Shown here one piece after another: positions 8,933 through 18,372 of a DNA stretch of 64,000 nt (the stretch's first letter is position 1; the number at the start of each line of letters is the position of its first letter). Location of the stretch: positions 124,001 to 188,000 of the forward strand of contig NZ_CP130060.1 in NCBI RefSeq assembly GCF_030644385.1. Reading direction: 5' to 3'. The notes beneath the pieces were generated by a model. The model made no database searches, was not told where the DNA came from, and saw only the letters and a program-made list of their open reading frames with translations. Both the position numbers and the translations under genes were made by a program. The DNA is from Stomatobaculum sp. F0698. Its GTDB lineage: Bacteria > Bacillota > Clostridia > Lachnospirales > Lachnospiraceae.

Positions 8933-9748
8933 TTAAACGCGCGCTTTTTCTTTTTTGAAAAGTTCCGGGAGCGCATCGTTCCGCAGGTCGGAGACCAGCG
9001 GGAAGCCGGGCGTCTCGGTGATGGCAAGCGGCAGCTTGGCAAAGCGGAGCACAGCCTGCATTGTTGCGGGCGAGGACCAGAAGACCGGGGTTTCGTCCGG
9101 AGCGATACGGACCGCGTCGCCGTAGTCCGGCGTCTCGAGCGAGCGAATGCCGATTTCCGACGGCGTGCCGATGTGAAGCGGCGCACCCTGCACAAGTTCC
9201 AGAGACTCGGTCAGCCGGTAGGCTTCCTTTACCGCCGTTTGGGAAAGAGGCCGCATGGCGACCACAACGGGACCGCGGAAAGGCCCCGTCGGGTTTGTGC
9301 GGAGCTTGGTTTCATAGAGCGGCATGGCCTTCTGTTCTTCGACATGGCGTACGGAAAGACCGTTCTCCAGGAGCAGGCCGTCCGCGGAGGCGGCACAACC
9401 GATTAAGAAGCCGACAGAGCCGATGTTCCAGAGCGCCTTCACTTCGTTCACATCCTCGGAGACCTCGCCGTTGATAAAGATGCGGTAGTGCGGCAGGGCG
9501 GTGCAGAGATTGGCCCCGGGCGCAAGGAAGGAGGAGACGGGCTTTTCCCGTATGACCTCGAGAACAGGGAAAATTTCCGGGTTCCAGGAGGCAAAGCGGA
9601 GAAAATCGTCCGCGTAGGTGCTCGGAAGAATCAAAAGACTTGCCTTTACATAGTCGGGGCAGAGCGCGCCGGTCGCGGTGTCAAGCTTATTCGCTTCGGC
9701 GAGCGCGCGGACTTCCCGGGGGGTCAACTTCTTAAAATCTGTGCTCAT
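8933..9748 (-). CDS. DUF1445 putative hydro-lyase (YcsI/D-glutamate cyclase-like)
   Basis: A 271-residue protein of the DUF1445/UPF0317 family, related to Bacillus YcsI and to mammalian D-glutamate cyclase, which interconverts D-glutamate and 5-oxo-D-proline. Typical segments are GALCPDYVKASLLILP near the N-terminus and NIGSVGFLIGCAAS in the middle. It ends the minus-strand cluster pxpA-transporter-pxpB-pxpC, the same association as the ycs locus of Bacillus. A role in handling 5-oxoproline or D-glutamate is inferred from this context. Confidence 0.85.
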   Translation of the reverse strand: MSTDFKKLTPREVRALAEANKLDTATGALCPDYVKASLLILPSTYADDFLRFASWNPEIFPVLEVIREKPVSSFLAPGANLCTALPHYRIFINGEVSEDVNEVKALWNIGSVGFLIGCAASADGLLLENGLSVRHVEEQKAMPLYETKLRTNPTGPFRGPVVVAMRPLSQTAVKEAYRLTESLELVQGAPLHIGTPSEIGIRSLETPDYGDAVRIAPDETPVFWSSPATMQAVLRFAKLPLAITETPGFPLVSDLRNDALPELFKKEKARV

Positions 9749-9790
9749 GAACTGCTTTCCTTTTCTGTGTAATGTGAGAGCAAAACGTAC

Positions 9791-10735
9791 TCAGCGCGTA
9801 AACGCGTAAGAGAACACGCGGAGCGCGTTGTTCTCGGCGCGCCGAGCGTCCTGTGCCGCCTCGATCGAAACTTTCTCAAAGCGGACGCGGTCGTTCGCCT
9901 TAATCTGCGCAAGCAAGCGGAAGTCCGCACTGATCACGTTTGCGATCTTGGTGTAGCCGCCGGTGGTCTGCCGGTCCGCAAGCATGATAATGGGCTCGCC
10001 GGAGGCCGGAACCTGAATCGCGCCGAAGGCAATGCCGTCCGAGATGATGTCGGCGCCGTCCTTGTGGGCAATCGCCGCGCCGGTAAGGCGGCAACCCATG
10101 CGGTCAAACTCCGGGGTCACGGTGTAGACTTCGCTTAAAAAGCTCTTGAGTCCCTCTGCGGTGAAGGCATCGTCTTGCGGACCGAGGACCACGCGCAGGG
10201 TGTAAATGTCCCGCTTTACGAACTCCGGCGTAAAGCGGCGCACATCGAGGTTCGGAATGGTCGCCGCGGGAGCGCGGAAGGCGATTTCATCGTCCTTCTC
10301 GAGCTTGCGCCCGCAGAAGCCGCCGAGCTTAGCCTTAAGATAGGTCGAGCGACTGCCCATGACGAGCGGGATATCAAGGCCGCCGTGGAAGGCGAGGTAG
10401 GCGCGGCAGCCGGTCTTCGGCGCCGTGAAGCGAAGCGTCTGTCCGCTCTTCACCGCGTATGCGCCGTAGGGCGCGAGGGGCTGGCCGTCCAGGGTGGCGC
10501 CGAGGTCGCCGCCGGTGAGCCCGATCACATTGTCCGCCGTAAAGCGGAGCGCGGGGCCAAGGAGGGTGCACTCGAGCACAGCCTCATTTTCGGGATTTCC
10601 GCAGAGGATGTTGGCAAGGCGCAGGGCGCGGGGGTCCATGGCGCCGGAGACCGGAACGCCGAAGGCCTGATAACCGATGCGGCCCAGGTCCTGAACCGTG
10701 GTCAGAGCGCCGGGGGTAATCACTTGAATGCTCAT
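9791..10735 (-). CDS. pxpC: 5-oxoprolinase subunit C
   Basis: A 314-residue carboxyltransferase-like subunit (KipA/YcsJ family) of the ATP-dependent PxpABC 5-oxoprolinase, which opens 5-oxoproline to glutamate. It begins with the hallmark PGALTTVQDLGRIGYQAFGV and SGAMDPRALRLAN, and later has SDGIAFGAIQVPASGEPI. Its ATG overlaps the end of pxpB by 4 bases, so the two subunits are translationally coupled. Confidence 0.93.
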   Translation of the reverse strand: MSIQVITPGALTTVQDLGRIGYQAFGVPVSGAMDPRALRLANILCGNPENEAVLECTLLGPALRFTADNVIGLTGGDLGATLDGQPLAPYGAYAVKSGQTLRFTAPKTGCRAYLAFHGGLDIPLVMGSRSTYLKAKLGGFCGRKLEKDDEIAFRAPAATIPNLDVRRFTPEFVKRDIYTLRVVLGPQDDAFTAEGLKSFLSEVYTVTPEFDRMGCRLTGAAIAHKDGADIISDGIAFGAIQVPASGEPIIMLADRQTTGGYTKIANVISADFRLLAQIKANDRVRFEKVSIEAAQDARRAENNALRVFSYAFTR

Positions 10736-11478
10736 GCCTTGACCTCCTCTCGCTTGCGTGTGCTGAGGCGGTAGCTGCCCGCTTCGATTTCCGCTTCTAT
10801 TTTCCGGTACTCTTCCTCGTTGATCGGGAAAAAGTGAATGTACTGGCCGGCGCGCGGCAAAATCGGGGTCTCGCGCAGCGGATCGTACATGCGGACCGGG
10901 GTTCTTCCGATGAGCTGCCAGCCGCCCGGCGAGGCAATCGGGTAGATGCCGGTCTGCTTGCCCGCGATGCCCACCGAACCCGCGGGAATCGAGACGCGGG
11001 GCGTCTTTAAGCGCGGGGTTTCGATGCTCGGATCCAGACCGCCGAGGTAAGTAAAGCCCGGGGTAAAGCCGAGCATGTAGATGAGGTATTCCGGCGCACT
11101 GTGGCGCTTTACAACCTCTTCTTCGCTGATGCCGGCATTTTCCGCCACGTGGGCTAAATCCGGGCCCATCTCCCCGCCGTAGAGGACGGGGATTTCAAGG
11201 ACTTCGCTCGGGGGCAGGGCAGTCGTATCGATGGAAGCCGCAAGTTCCTTGAGCGTTCCGAGCAGGCGGTCGCAGGAAATGCGATCGGGATCGTAGTGTA
11301 TCATCAGGGAGCAGTAGGTCGGGACCGTCTCTACGATGCCCGGAATCTTGCGCTCCGTGAGGAGCAGCTGAAAGGCGCGTATGGTCCGGTTAACCTCTTC
11401 GGAGATGCGGTCGCCGAAAACCGCACTGACCGCCGTGTCGCCGTTCAGCAAAAAGCGCGACGTTGCTAAATTGGTCAT
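10732..11478 (-). CDS. pxpB: 5-oxoprolinase subunit B
   Basis: A 248-residue subunit (KipI/YcsK, cyclophilin-like fold) of 5-oxoprolinase. The signature GFTPGFTYLGGLD lies at about residues 135-147, followed by SIPAGSVGIAGKQTGIYP and GGWQLIGRTP. It forms a complex with PxpC, whose gene overlaps it. Bacillus KipI also inhibits sporulation kinase KinA, but there is no sign of that function here. Confidence 0.93.
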   Translation of the reverse strand: MTNLATSRFLLNGDTAVSAVFGDRISEEVNRTIRAFQLLLTERKIPGIVETVPTYCSLMIHYDPDRISCDRLLGTLKELAASIDTTALPPSEVLEIPVLYGGEMGPDLAHVAENAGISEEEVVKRHSAPEYLIYMLGFTPGFTYLGGLDPSIETPRLKTPRVSIPAGSVGIAGKQTGIYPIASPGGWQLIGRTPVRMYDPLRETPILPRAGQYIHFFPINEEEYRKIEAEIEAGSYRLSTRKREEVKA

Positions 11479-11499
11479 AGGGAACCTTTCTTCCGAGAA

Positions 11500-12735
11500 T
11501 TAGGAGAAGAGCTTTCCGAGATTCGGGAGTGCCGTGATCGCGAGGTAGCCCGAGAAGAGCACCACAATCCATCCGAGGACATAGAGCGCGATCGGGTGAC
11601 GATATTCTTTGCCGACGACCTTCGGGTTACGGCAGGCGAGCAGCATGCAGCAGAGCGAGATCGGGAGAATCAGGCCGTTTACCGCACCTGCGAAAATAAC
11701 CATCTTCTTCGCACCGCCGAGTACGGTCATGACTAAGGTCGAGAACGCGATGAAGCCGACAATGAACCCGCTCTCATGCTCGCGCACAAAGGGGTGCAGG
11801 GTCTTTAAGAAGGAGACCGAGGTGTAAGCCGCGCCGATAACCGAGGTAACACCCGCGGAGAAGAGCGCGAGACCGAAGAGGCGGTAGCCAAGATTGCCCG
11901 CTGCGAGGCGGAACGCTTCCGCTGCCGGGTTCTTTGCGGAGGTGATGGCTTCCACATTTGCGGTGACCAGTGCCGTACCCTGGGTGCACACACCGAGCAC
12001 GCAGAGGAAGAGCAGAATGCGCACGGTTCCGGAGACCGAGATACCGGTCAGAACCGACTGACGGAAGTGCGGAACCTCATCCTTATTGCCGCCGTAGCCC
12101 GCGTCGAGCAGGCGGTGTGCGCCGGAGAAGGTGATGTAGCCGCCGCAGGAGCCGCCGAGCAGGGTGAGCATGGGGCCTACCATGGAGCCGGGACGTTCCG
12201 GCGTGAACATGCGAACCACAGCTTCGCCGACCGGGGGCTTCGAAGAAATTGCGACATAGAGCATGACGAGGATGATGACGCCGCCGAGAACCTGGGCAAC
12301 CTTATCCACGGCTGCCTTGCCGCTCTTCGAGAGGAAGATGCAGATTGCGAGGGTGCCGCCGAGGAGGGCGCCCACCTTTTCGTGGAGGCCGAACATCGCG
12401 TCAAAGCCGAGGGCGACACCGCCCACGTTTCCGATGTTAAAGGCGAGACCGCCGAGGACCACGAGGAAGGTCAAAAACACACCGAGACCCGGGAGCACCG
12501 TGTTTGCGATTTCCTGACCGCGCTTTCCCGAGACGCCGATCACGGACCAGATATTGGTCTGCGCGACCGCGTCCATAATGATGACGCAGGCAATGACAAA
12601 GGCGAAGGAAGCGAGATACTTTGCCGTGAACTGGGAAGTCTGCGTTAAGAAGCCAGGGCCTATGGCGGAAGTTGCCATCAGGAAGGCCGCGCCGAGTTTC
12701 ACGGAGAGACTGTGACTGTTCTGCTTGTTATTCAT
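11500..12735 (-). CDS. NRAMP-like transporter of the 5-oxoproline cluster (YcsG-like)
   Basis: A 411-residue integral membrane protein with about 11 hydrophobic segments, of the NRAMP/APC-fold superfamily and YcsG-like. SAIGPGFLTQTSQFT in the first segment takes the place of the metal-binding DPGN motif of true NRAMP metal carriers, so divalent metal transport is doubtful. It sits between pxpA and pxpB, which suggests uptake of 5-oxoproline or a related compound; that substrate is inferred. Confidence 0.8.
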   Translation of the reverse strand: MNNKQNSHSLSVKLGAAFLMATSAIGPGFLTQTSQFTAKYLASFAFVIACVIIMDAVAQTNIWSVIGVSGKRGQEIANTVLPGLGVFLTFLVVLGGLAFNIGNVGGVALGFDAMFGLHEKVGALLGGTLAICIFLSKSGKAAVDKVAQVLGGVIILVMLYVAISSKPPVGEAVVRMFTPERPGSMVGPMLTLLGGSCGGYITFSGAHRLLDAGYGGNKDEVPHFRQSVLTGISVSGTVRILLFLCVLGVCTQGTALVTANVEAITSAKNPAAEAFRLAAGNLGYRLFGLALFSAGVTSVIGAAYTSVSFLKTLHPFVREHESGFIVGFIAFSTLVMTVLGGAKKMVIFAGAVNGLILPISLCCMLLACRNPKVVGKEYRHPIALYVLGWIVVLFSGYLAITALPNLGKLFS

Positions 12736-12765
12736 ATTGCTACCCCTTTTATGATGGTTGGAAAC

Positions 12766-13536
12766 TTACTTGATAAAGTTGCCGAGCGCTTCGATCCGAA
12801 TGCCCTCCTCGGTGAGGGTCTTCCGGATCTCACGGACAAATTCGACGGCCGAGGGATTGTCGCCGTGAACGCAGATCGAATCCGCGCGGAGCGGGACATC
12901 CTCGCCGGTAATTGCCGTCACCTTGCCCTCCTTCACCATGCGAACGGTGCGGGCAATTGCGAGCTGCTTATCGTGAATCACGGCGCCCTCTTTGGAGCGC
13001 GGCACCAGAGAGCCGTCCGCCTGGTAAGCGCGGTCCGCAAAGACCTCGGAAGCCGTGCGAAGACCGACCGCCGCTGCCTCCGAAATCAGGAAGCTGTTCG
13101 CGAGGCCGAGGAGAATCAGCTTGTCATCAAACTCTGCGACCGCCTCCGCGATGGCGCGTGCAAGTGCCGCGTCCTTGGCTGCCATGTTGTAGAGTGCGCC
13201 GTGCGGCTTGACATGCTGGAGCGTAAGTCCCGCAGCCTTTGCGAAGGCATAGAGCGCGCCGAGCTGGTAGCTCATATAAGCCTTCACTTCTTTCGGGGAG
13301 CAGGCCATATTGCGGCGGCCGAAGCCCATGAGATCCGGAAAGCCCGGGTGAGCGCCGAACGCGACAGAAGCCTCCCGACAGAGACGTGCGGTCTCCGCCA
13401 TCACGAGGGGATCGCCGGCGTGATAGCCGCAGGCCACATTGGCGGAAGAAATCTGGGCGATGACCTCCTTGTCGAGGCCTATGGTGTAGGCACCGAAGCT
13501 CTCGCCGAGATCCGAGTTAAGATCCACATGATACAT
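12766..13536 (-). CDS. pxpA: 5-oxoprolinase subunit A
   Basis: A 256-residue LamB/YcsF-family protein, the catalytic ring-opening subunit of PxpABC. It starts [12 protein letters not shown] and carries [15 protein letters not shown] and VKPHGALYN, conserved family motifs with the putative metal/catalytic Asp and His residues. It is the first gene of the minus-strand cluster, preceded by AAGGAGG, and its upstream region is shared with the divergent suf operon. Confidence 0.94.
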   Translation of the reverse strand: MYHVDLNSDLGESFGAYTIGLDKEVIAQISSANVACGYHAGDPLVMAETARLCREASVAFGAHPGFPDLMGFGRRNMACSPKEVKAYMSYQLGALYAFAKAAGLTLQHVKPHGALYNMAAKDAALARAIAEAVAEFDDKLILLGLANSFLISEAAAVGLRTASEVFADRAYQADGSLVPRSKEGAVIHDKQLAIARTVRMVKEGKVTAITGEDVPLRADSICVHGDNPSAVEFVREIRKTLTEEGIRIEALGNFIK

Positions 13537-13702
13537 AGCATTACCTCCTTAAATTTGTGCGGGATGGCAGGCTCCTTCCTGTGCGGAGCAGGCAGACTCC
13601 CGTTAAGATAGATGAATAACAGGGCTATATAAGCTTTGATACTATGCAAAACGTCCCGATGAGAATTGTAACATGCGTGCCGGTGTACTTCAAGAAATAC
13701 AT

Positions 13703-13727
13703 AATTCCAAGTGCTTTGGTAGGAATT
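13703..13727. promoter_or_regulatory. inverted repeat upstream of the suf promoter
   Basis: AATTCC (13703-13708) and GGAATT (13722-13727) are perfect complements with a 13-base centre that itself contains CCAA/TTGG. The repeat ends 4 bases before the -35 box of the suf promoter, a position suited to an Fe-S or metal-responsive regulator. The regulator's identity is unknown. Confidence 0.4.
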
Positions 13728-13731
13728 CGCC

Positions 13732-13761
13732 TTGCATGTGGCAACACTGCCGCGCTATAAT
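13732..13761 (+). promoter_or_regulatory. promoter of the suf operon
   Basis: -35 TTGCAT (13732-13737), 18-base spacer, perfect -10 TATAAT (13756-13761), about 54 bases upstream of sufC. Confidence 0.7.
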
Positions 13762-13814
13762 GCTAAAAACGCAATATTTGTGTGAACTTGCGCAGGCGCA
13801 AGGGAGGGAGAATT

Positions 13815-14564
13815 ATGAGCAAAGACTTACTGACGGTGCGGGATTTATCCGTGCGGGTCGAAGAAAAAAATATTCTGAAGAGCCTGAATCTTTCGGTGAA
13901 ACCGGGTGAGACCCATGTCTTAATGGGACCGAACGGCGCCGGAAAATCCACGCTCGGCAACACGCTGATGGGCAATCCGCACTACGAGGTAATCGGCGGC
14001 TCGGTCGAGTTCCAGGGACAGAACCTTCTGGATCTCTCGGTCAACGAGCGCGCCAAGGCGGGCATTTTCATGTCCTTCCAGAATCCGCTCGAGGTGCCGG
14101 GCATCAGCCTCGCGAACTTTATCCGAAACGCGCTGGAGCAGAGAACCGGAAAGCGCATTCGCCTCTGGGATTTCCGGAAAGAGATTGCGAAGGCGCTCGA
14201 AGTGCTGAACATGGATCCGAGCTATGCGGACCGCGACTTAAATGTGGGCTTCTCGGGCGGCGAAAAGAAGAAGGCGGAGATTTTACAGCTGCTCATGCTG
14301 AAGCCGAGTCTCGCGATTCTCGACGAGACGGATTCCGGCCTCGACGTGGACGCGGTGAGAACCGTGAGCCGCGGCATTGAGGAGTACCAGAAGGACAAGG
14401 ATTCGGCACTCATCATCATCACCCACAACATGGGCATACTGTCCTCGCTCAAGGTGGACAAGACCCATGTGATCGTGAAGGGTTCGATTGTCGCGGACGG
14501 CGACGCGAGCCTTGTTGAGGAGATCAACCGCGACGGTTTCGCGCGCTTCGAGACCAAGGAGTGA
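13815..14564 (+). CDS. sufC: Fe-S cluster assembly ATPase SufC
   Basis: A 249-residue ABC-type ATPase of the SufBCD scaffold, which assembles Fe-S clusters in the cytoplasm. Walker A is GPNGAGKST (about residues 35-43), the signature is SGGEKKKAEIL, and Walker B is LAILDETDSGLD. I chose the ATG at 13815 because GGGAGGGAG lies 5 bases upstream; a longer in-frame reading adds a basic tail that matches no family. It overlaps sufB closely. The order sufC-B-D-S-U is the usual Firmicute layout. Confidence 0.96.
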   Translation: MSKDLLTVRDLSVRVEEKNILKSLNLSVKPGETHVLMGPNGAGKSTLGNTLMGNPHYEVIGGSVEFQGQNLLDLSVNERAKAGIFMSFQNPLEVPGISLANFIRNALEQRTGKRIRLWDFRKEIAKALEVLNMDPSYADRDLNVGFSGGEKKKAEILQLLMLKPSLAILDETDSGLDVDAVRTVSRGIEEYQKDKDSALIIITHNMGILSSLKVDKTHVIVKGSIVADGDASLVEEINRDGFARFETKE

Positions 14565-14566
14565 GT

Positions 14567-15988
14567 ATGTCGGAAGAGAGAGAAAAAGACAGAACCTATG
14601 TGGAAGACATAGACCGCTCCATCTATGACTTCCGTAACGAAGAGAAGGATGCCTACCGCATTCGGGCAGGCCTTACCCCGGAGATTATCACCGAGATTTC
14701 CAAGACCAAGAACGACCCGGCTTGGATGCTGGAGCATCGTCTGAAGTCCCTCGAGATTTTCGAGCGGAGCAGCATGCCGGTCTGGGGCCCCTCGATCGAG
14801 GGCCTCAATATGGATCAGATTGCGACCTATGTGCGCCCGAACACGAAGATGAGCGCGGAGTGGTCGGAGGTGCCGGAGGAAATCAAGGATACCTTTGAGA
14901 AGCTCGGTATACCGCAGGCGGAGAGAGAGAGCCTTGCGGGTGTCGGCGCGCAGTACGACTCGGAGCTGGTCTACCACAATGTGAAAAAGGAAGTGGCGGA
15001 GCAGGGTGTCATCTACACCGATTTGGAGAGCGCCATGCACGGCCCCTACGAGCAGATGATACGCGACCACTTCATGAAGCTGGTGCCGCCGACGGACCAC
15101 AAGTTTGCGGCGCTGCACGGCGCGGTCTGGTCGGGCGGTTCCTTTGTCTATGTGCCGCCGGGCGTCAGCGTGGAAATCCCGCTGCAGTCCTACTTCCGCC
15201 TGAACGCACCGGGTGCGGGTCAGTTTGAGCACACCCTGATCATCGTCGACGAGGGCGCTTACCTCCACTTTATCGAGGGATGTTCGGCGCCGAAGTACAA
15301 TGTCGCAAACCTCCATGCGGGCTGTGTGGAACTCTTTGTCGGCAAGCGCGCAACCCTGCGCTATTCGACGATTGAGAACTGGTCCAAGAACATGTACAAC
15401 CTGAACACGAAGCGCGCCAGAGTCGAGGAGGACGGCAAGGTCGAGTGGATCTCCGGTTCCTTCGGCTCCCACGTGGGCTATCTCTACCCGATGAGCGTGC
15501 TTGCAGGCGACCGGGCTCGCTCCGAGTTCTCGGGCGTCACCTTTGCGGGTGCGGGGCAGAACTTAGATACCGGCTGCAAGGTGGTGCACATCGGTAAGAA
15601 TACGAGTTCTTATATCAATACCCGCTCGATTTCGAAGAGCGGCGGCATTTCGACCTTCCGCTCGGCGGTCGTCGTACAGGCGGGCGCGGAGAATGCGAAG
15701 AGCTCTACCTCCTGCCAGTCTCTCATGCTGGATGCGGAGAGCCGCTCGGACACGATTCCGGCAATCGAGGTCAAGACCAACAAGGCGGATATAGGCCACG
15801 AGGCAAAGATAGGCCGCATTTCGGACGACGCGGTCTTCTATCTCATGAGCCGCGGTGTCTCCGAGGAGGATGCGAGGGCGCTGATTGTCAGCGGTTTCGC
15901 GGACAATGTCGGAAAAGAGCTGCCGCTTGAGTACGCGGTCGAAATGAATAACCTGATCAGACTTGAGATGAAGGGCGCAATCGGTTAA
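14567..15988 (+). CDS. sufB: Fe-S cluster assembly protein SufB
   Basis: A 473-residue SufB scaffold that forms a SufBC2D complex on which Fe-S clusters are built. Recognisable segments are ESAMHGPYEQMIRDHF, SGGSFVYVPPGVSVEIPLQ and EGCSAPKY, the last holding a conserved Cys. The start is ATG at 14567, 5 bases after AAGGAG; a GTG 6 bases earlier is also in frame and overlaps the sufC stop. It is co-transcribed with sufC and sufD. Confidence 0.96.
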   Translation: MSEEREKDRTYVEDIDRSIYDFRNEEKDAYRIRAGLTPEIITEISKTKNDPAWMLEHRLKSLEIFERSSMPVWGPSIEGLNMDQIATYVRPNTKMSAEWSEVPEEIKDTFEKLGIPQAERESLAGVGAQYDSELVYHNVKKEVAEQGVIYTDLESAMHGPYEQMIRDHFMKLVPPTDHKFAALHGAVWSGGSFVYVPPGVSVEIPLQSYFRLNAPGAGQFEHTLIIVDEGAYLHFIEGCSAPKYNVANLHAGCVELFVGKRATLRYSTIENWSKNMYNLNTKRARVEEDGKVEWISGSFGSHVGYLYPMSVLAGDRARSEFSGVTFAGAGQNLDTGCKVVHIGKNTSSYINTRSISKSGGISTFRSAVVVQAGAENAKSSTSCQSLMLDAESRSDTIPAIEVKTNKADIGHEAKIGRISDDAVFYLMSRGVSEEDARALIVSGFADNVGKELPLEYAVEMNNLIRLEMKGAIG

Positions 15989-15998
15989 GGAGGGCGAG

Positions 15999-17132
15999 AT
16001 GAAATTTAATACCTTGGCGAGCCCGACTTACAGTTGGCTCAAAATGAACGGCGGGGAGCTCTTAGACCTCCCCGCGATGGAGCGCCTCTCCCCGGCAATC
16101 GAACTGCCGGAGGGCGTGCGCGTTGAAAAATTAAACGGGGTCGCGGCAAAGCCGCTGCGCACCGGCGGCGGCGTAGCGTTCGGCGAGGCACTCGCGGCGG
16201 CAAAGCTCCCGGTTTTGATTTGCACGGTCCCGGCGGGACAGGAGATTGCGGAGCGGGATGCGCTTCGCCTCTCCTTCCGTCTGCCGGACGCGGGGCAGGA
16301 GTATAACCCGCGCGGACGCAACAGCGTGAAGGGCGAAAAGGCGAGCGGCACGCCGGCAAAGGCCGGAAAGTTCGCACAGGTGGAGCTCAATTTGGAGCGC
16401 GAGAGTTCGCTCACGGTGGTTATGGATTACCTCTCGGAGGCGGATGCAAAGGGTCTTGCGGGCGTGCAGACCAAGGTGACGCTCGGAGAAGGCGCAAAGC
16501 TCACCCTTGTGCAGCTGGTGCGCGCGGGCAGCGGCTATACCTTTTTGAATGATGTGGGCGCGGTCTGCGCAAAGGATGCGGAGCTCCGCGTGATTCACCT
16601 GGTGCTCTCCGGCAAGCATGTGTACCAGGGCTTCAGCTCCGCGATGGAGGGAGATCGCTCTCAGCTCGCGGTCGATGTCGGCTATGTCGGCGAAGACCGT
16701 GCGCACTATGACTTTAATTATGAGAGCATCCACAGCGGCAAGAAGACGGGCGCGGAAATTCACGGCAAGGGCATACTTCGCGGTCACGCGAAGAAGGTGT
16801 TCCGCGACAGCATAGACCTCCGCAACGGCTGCTCCGGCAGTGAGGGCAACGAGACCGAGGATGTGCTTCTCATGGACGAGACGGTCGAGAACCGTTCGCT
16901 TCCGATTATTCTCTGCAGCGAGGACGATGTGGTGGGCAACCACGGCGCGACCATAGGCCGTCTCGACGAGGATCTGCTCTTTTACATGGAGTCCCGCGGT
17001 ATGCAGAAGGACGAAATTTACGAGATGATGGCGAAGGCGAGAATTGACGCAATTGTGCGAAAAATTCCGGACGCAAAGACGCGTCACGACCTGCTGGAAC
17101 TGGATGACGAAGAGGAGCGTGAGGACAGATGA
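15999..17132 (+). CDS. sufD: Fe-S cluster assembly protein SufD
   Basis: A 377-residue SufD, the SufB paralogue of the SufBC2D scaffold. The N-terminal 120 residues are variable. The beta-helix core ends with the conserved VLLMDETVENRSLPIILCSEDDVVGNHGATIG region (about residues 285-320) holding the conserved Cys and His. It overlaps sufS by 4 bases, in keeping with one operon. Confidence 0.94.
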   Translation: MKFNTLASPTYSWLKMNGGELLDLPAMERLSPAIELPEGVRVEKLNGVAAKPLRTGGGVAFGEALAAAKLPVLICTVPAGQEIAERDALRLSFRLPDAGQEYNPRGRNSVKGEKASGTPAKAGKFAQVELNLERESSLTVVMDYLSEADAKGLAGVQTKVTLGEGAKLTLVQLVRAGSGYTFLNDVGAVCAKDAELRVIHLVLSGKHVYQGFSSAMEGDRSQLAVDVGYVGEDRAHYDFNYESIHSGKKTGAEIHGKGILRGHAKKVFRDSIDLRNGCSGSEGNETEDVLLMDETVENRSLPIILCSEDDVVGNHGATIGRLDEDLLFYMESRGMQKDEIYEMMAKARIDAIVRKIPDAKTRHDLLELDDEEEREDR

Positions 17133-18370
17133 CGAGCGAAGAGAGAAGAGCGGAGGACCTGCGCATTCGCAAGGATTTTCCGCTGATTGACGGACATCCG
17201 GAGATTGCCTACCTCGACAACTCTGCGACGACGCAGAAGCCGGAGTGTGTGCTCCGCGCGATGCAGCACTATTATCTGGAAGAAAACGCAAACCCGCTGC
17301 GCGGTCTCTACGAGCTCTCGGTCAAGGCGACCGAGGCCTATGAGGATGCGCGGGAAGCGGTGCGCGCGTTTATCGGAGCGGGAAGCATTCAGGAGATCGT
17401 CTTCACGCGGAATGCGAGCGAGAGCCTGAACCTGGTCGCCTATTCGGCGGGCGATGCCTTCTTAAACGAGGGCGATGAAATCCTGATTACGATCATGGAG
17501 CACCATTCGAACCTGATTCCCTGGCAGCAGGCGGCTGCGCGGAGAGGCGCTGTTCTTAAGTTCCTCGAGCCGGATGAAGAGGGTTATATCTCGGAAGAGC
17601 ATTTCCGCAGCATGCTGAGCCCGAAGACCAAGCTGGTCTCGATGACCCATATCTCGAACGTGCTCGGCGTGAAAAACGATATCAAGCGCTTTGTGCGCAT
17701 TGCGCACGAGAACGGCAGCCTTTTCATTTTGGACGGCGCGCAGTCCGTGCCGCATATCCCGGTCGATGTGACCGAACTCGATGTCGACTTCCTTGCATTT
17801 TCGGGACACAAGATGCTCGCGCCCATGGGCATCGGCGTGCTCTACGGCAAGAGAGAACTGCTCGAGAAAATGCCGCCCTTCCTCTTTGGCGGTGAGATGA
17901 TCGAGTATGTGAGCCGCGAGAAGGCGACCTGGGCGGAGCTTCCGCACAAGTTTGAGGCCGGAACGGTCAACGTGGGCGGTGCGGTCGGCCTGCATGCGGC
18001 GATTGAATACTATAAGCAGCTCGGCTGGGATAAGATTCTGGAGCGCGAAGAGCATTTGAGCCGTCTCGCGATGGAGAAGCTCTCGGCAATTCCGCATCTC
18101 AGAATCCTGGGGCCGAAGGACGGCGCTGCGCACCACGGCATTTTCACCTTCACGATTGAGGGCGTGCACCCGCACGACATTGCGGCCATCCTCGACTCGC
18201 ACAAGGTGAATATACGCGCGGGTCACCACTGCGCGCAGCCGCTCATGCAGTTTATGAAGACGCCTTCCACGACGCGGGCAAGCTTTGCATTTTACAATAC
18301 CGAGGACGAGCTGGATCGCCTCGTTGAGAGCATCGGCGGCGTGCGCCGTGAGATGGGGTATCAGGAGTGA
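17129..18370 (+). CDS. sufS: cysteine desulfurase SufS
   Basis: A 413-residue PLP enzyme that removes sulfur from L-cysteine and passes it to SufU. It has the PLP lysine in FSGHKMLAPMGIGVLYG (about residue 230), the THISNVLG segment, and the active-site cysteine in AGHHCAQPLM (about residue 369). Length and order are those of group II SufS. It overlaps sufD by 4 bases and is followed directly by sufU. Confidence 0.96.
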   Translation: MTSEERRAEDLRIRKDFPLIDGHPEIAYLDNSATTQKPECVLRAMQHYYLEENANPLRGLYELSVKATEAYEDAREAVRAFIGAGSIQEIVFTRNASESLNLVAYSAGDAFLNEGDEILITIMEHHSNLIPWQQAAARRGAVLKFLEPDEEGYISEEHFRSMLSPKTKLVSMTHISNVLGVKNDIKRFVRIAHENGSLFILDGAQSVPHIPVDVTELDVDFLAFSGHKMLAPMGIGVLYGKRELLEKMPPFLFGGEMIEYVSREKATWAELPHKFEAGTVNVGGAVGLHAAIEYYKQLGWDKILEREEHLSRLAMEKLSAIPHLRILGPKDGAAHHGIFTFTIEGVHPHDIAAILDSHKVNIRAGHHCAQPLMQFMKTPSTTRASFAFYNTEDELDRLVESIGGVRREMGYQE

Positions 18371-18372
18371 GC

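Noticed and set aside
12067..12648. Plus-strand reading of 193 codons opposite the NRAMP-like gene
   Set aside because: A GC-rich antisense shadow without a ribosome binding site or family motif.
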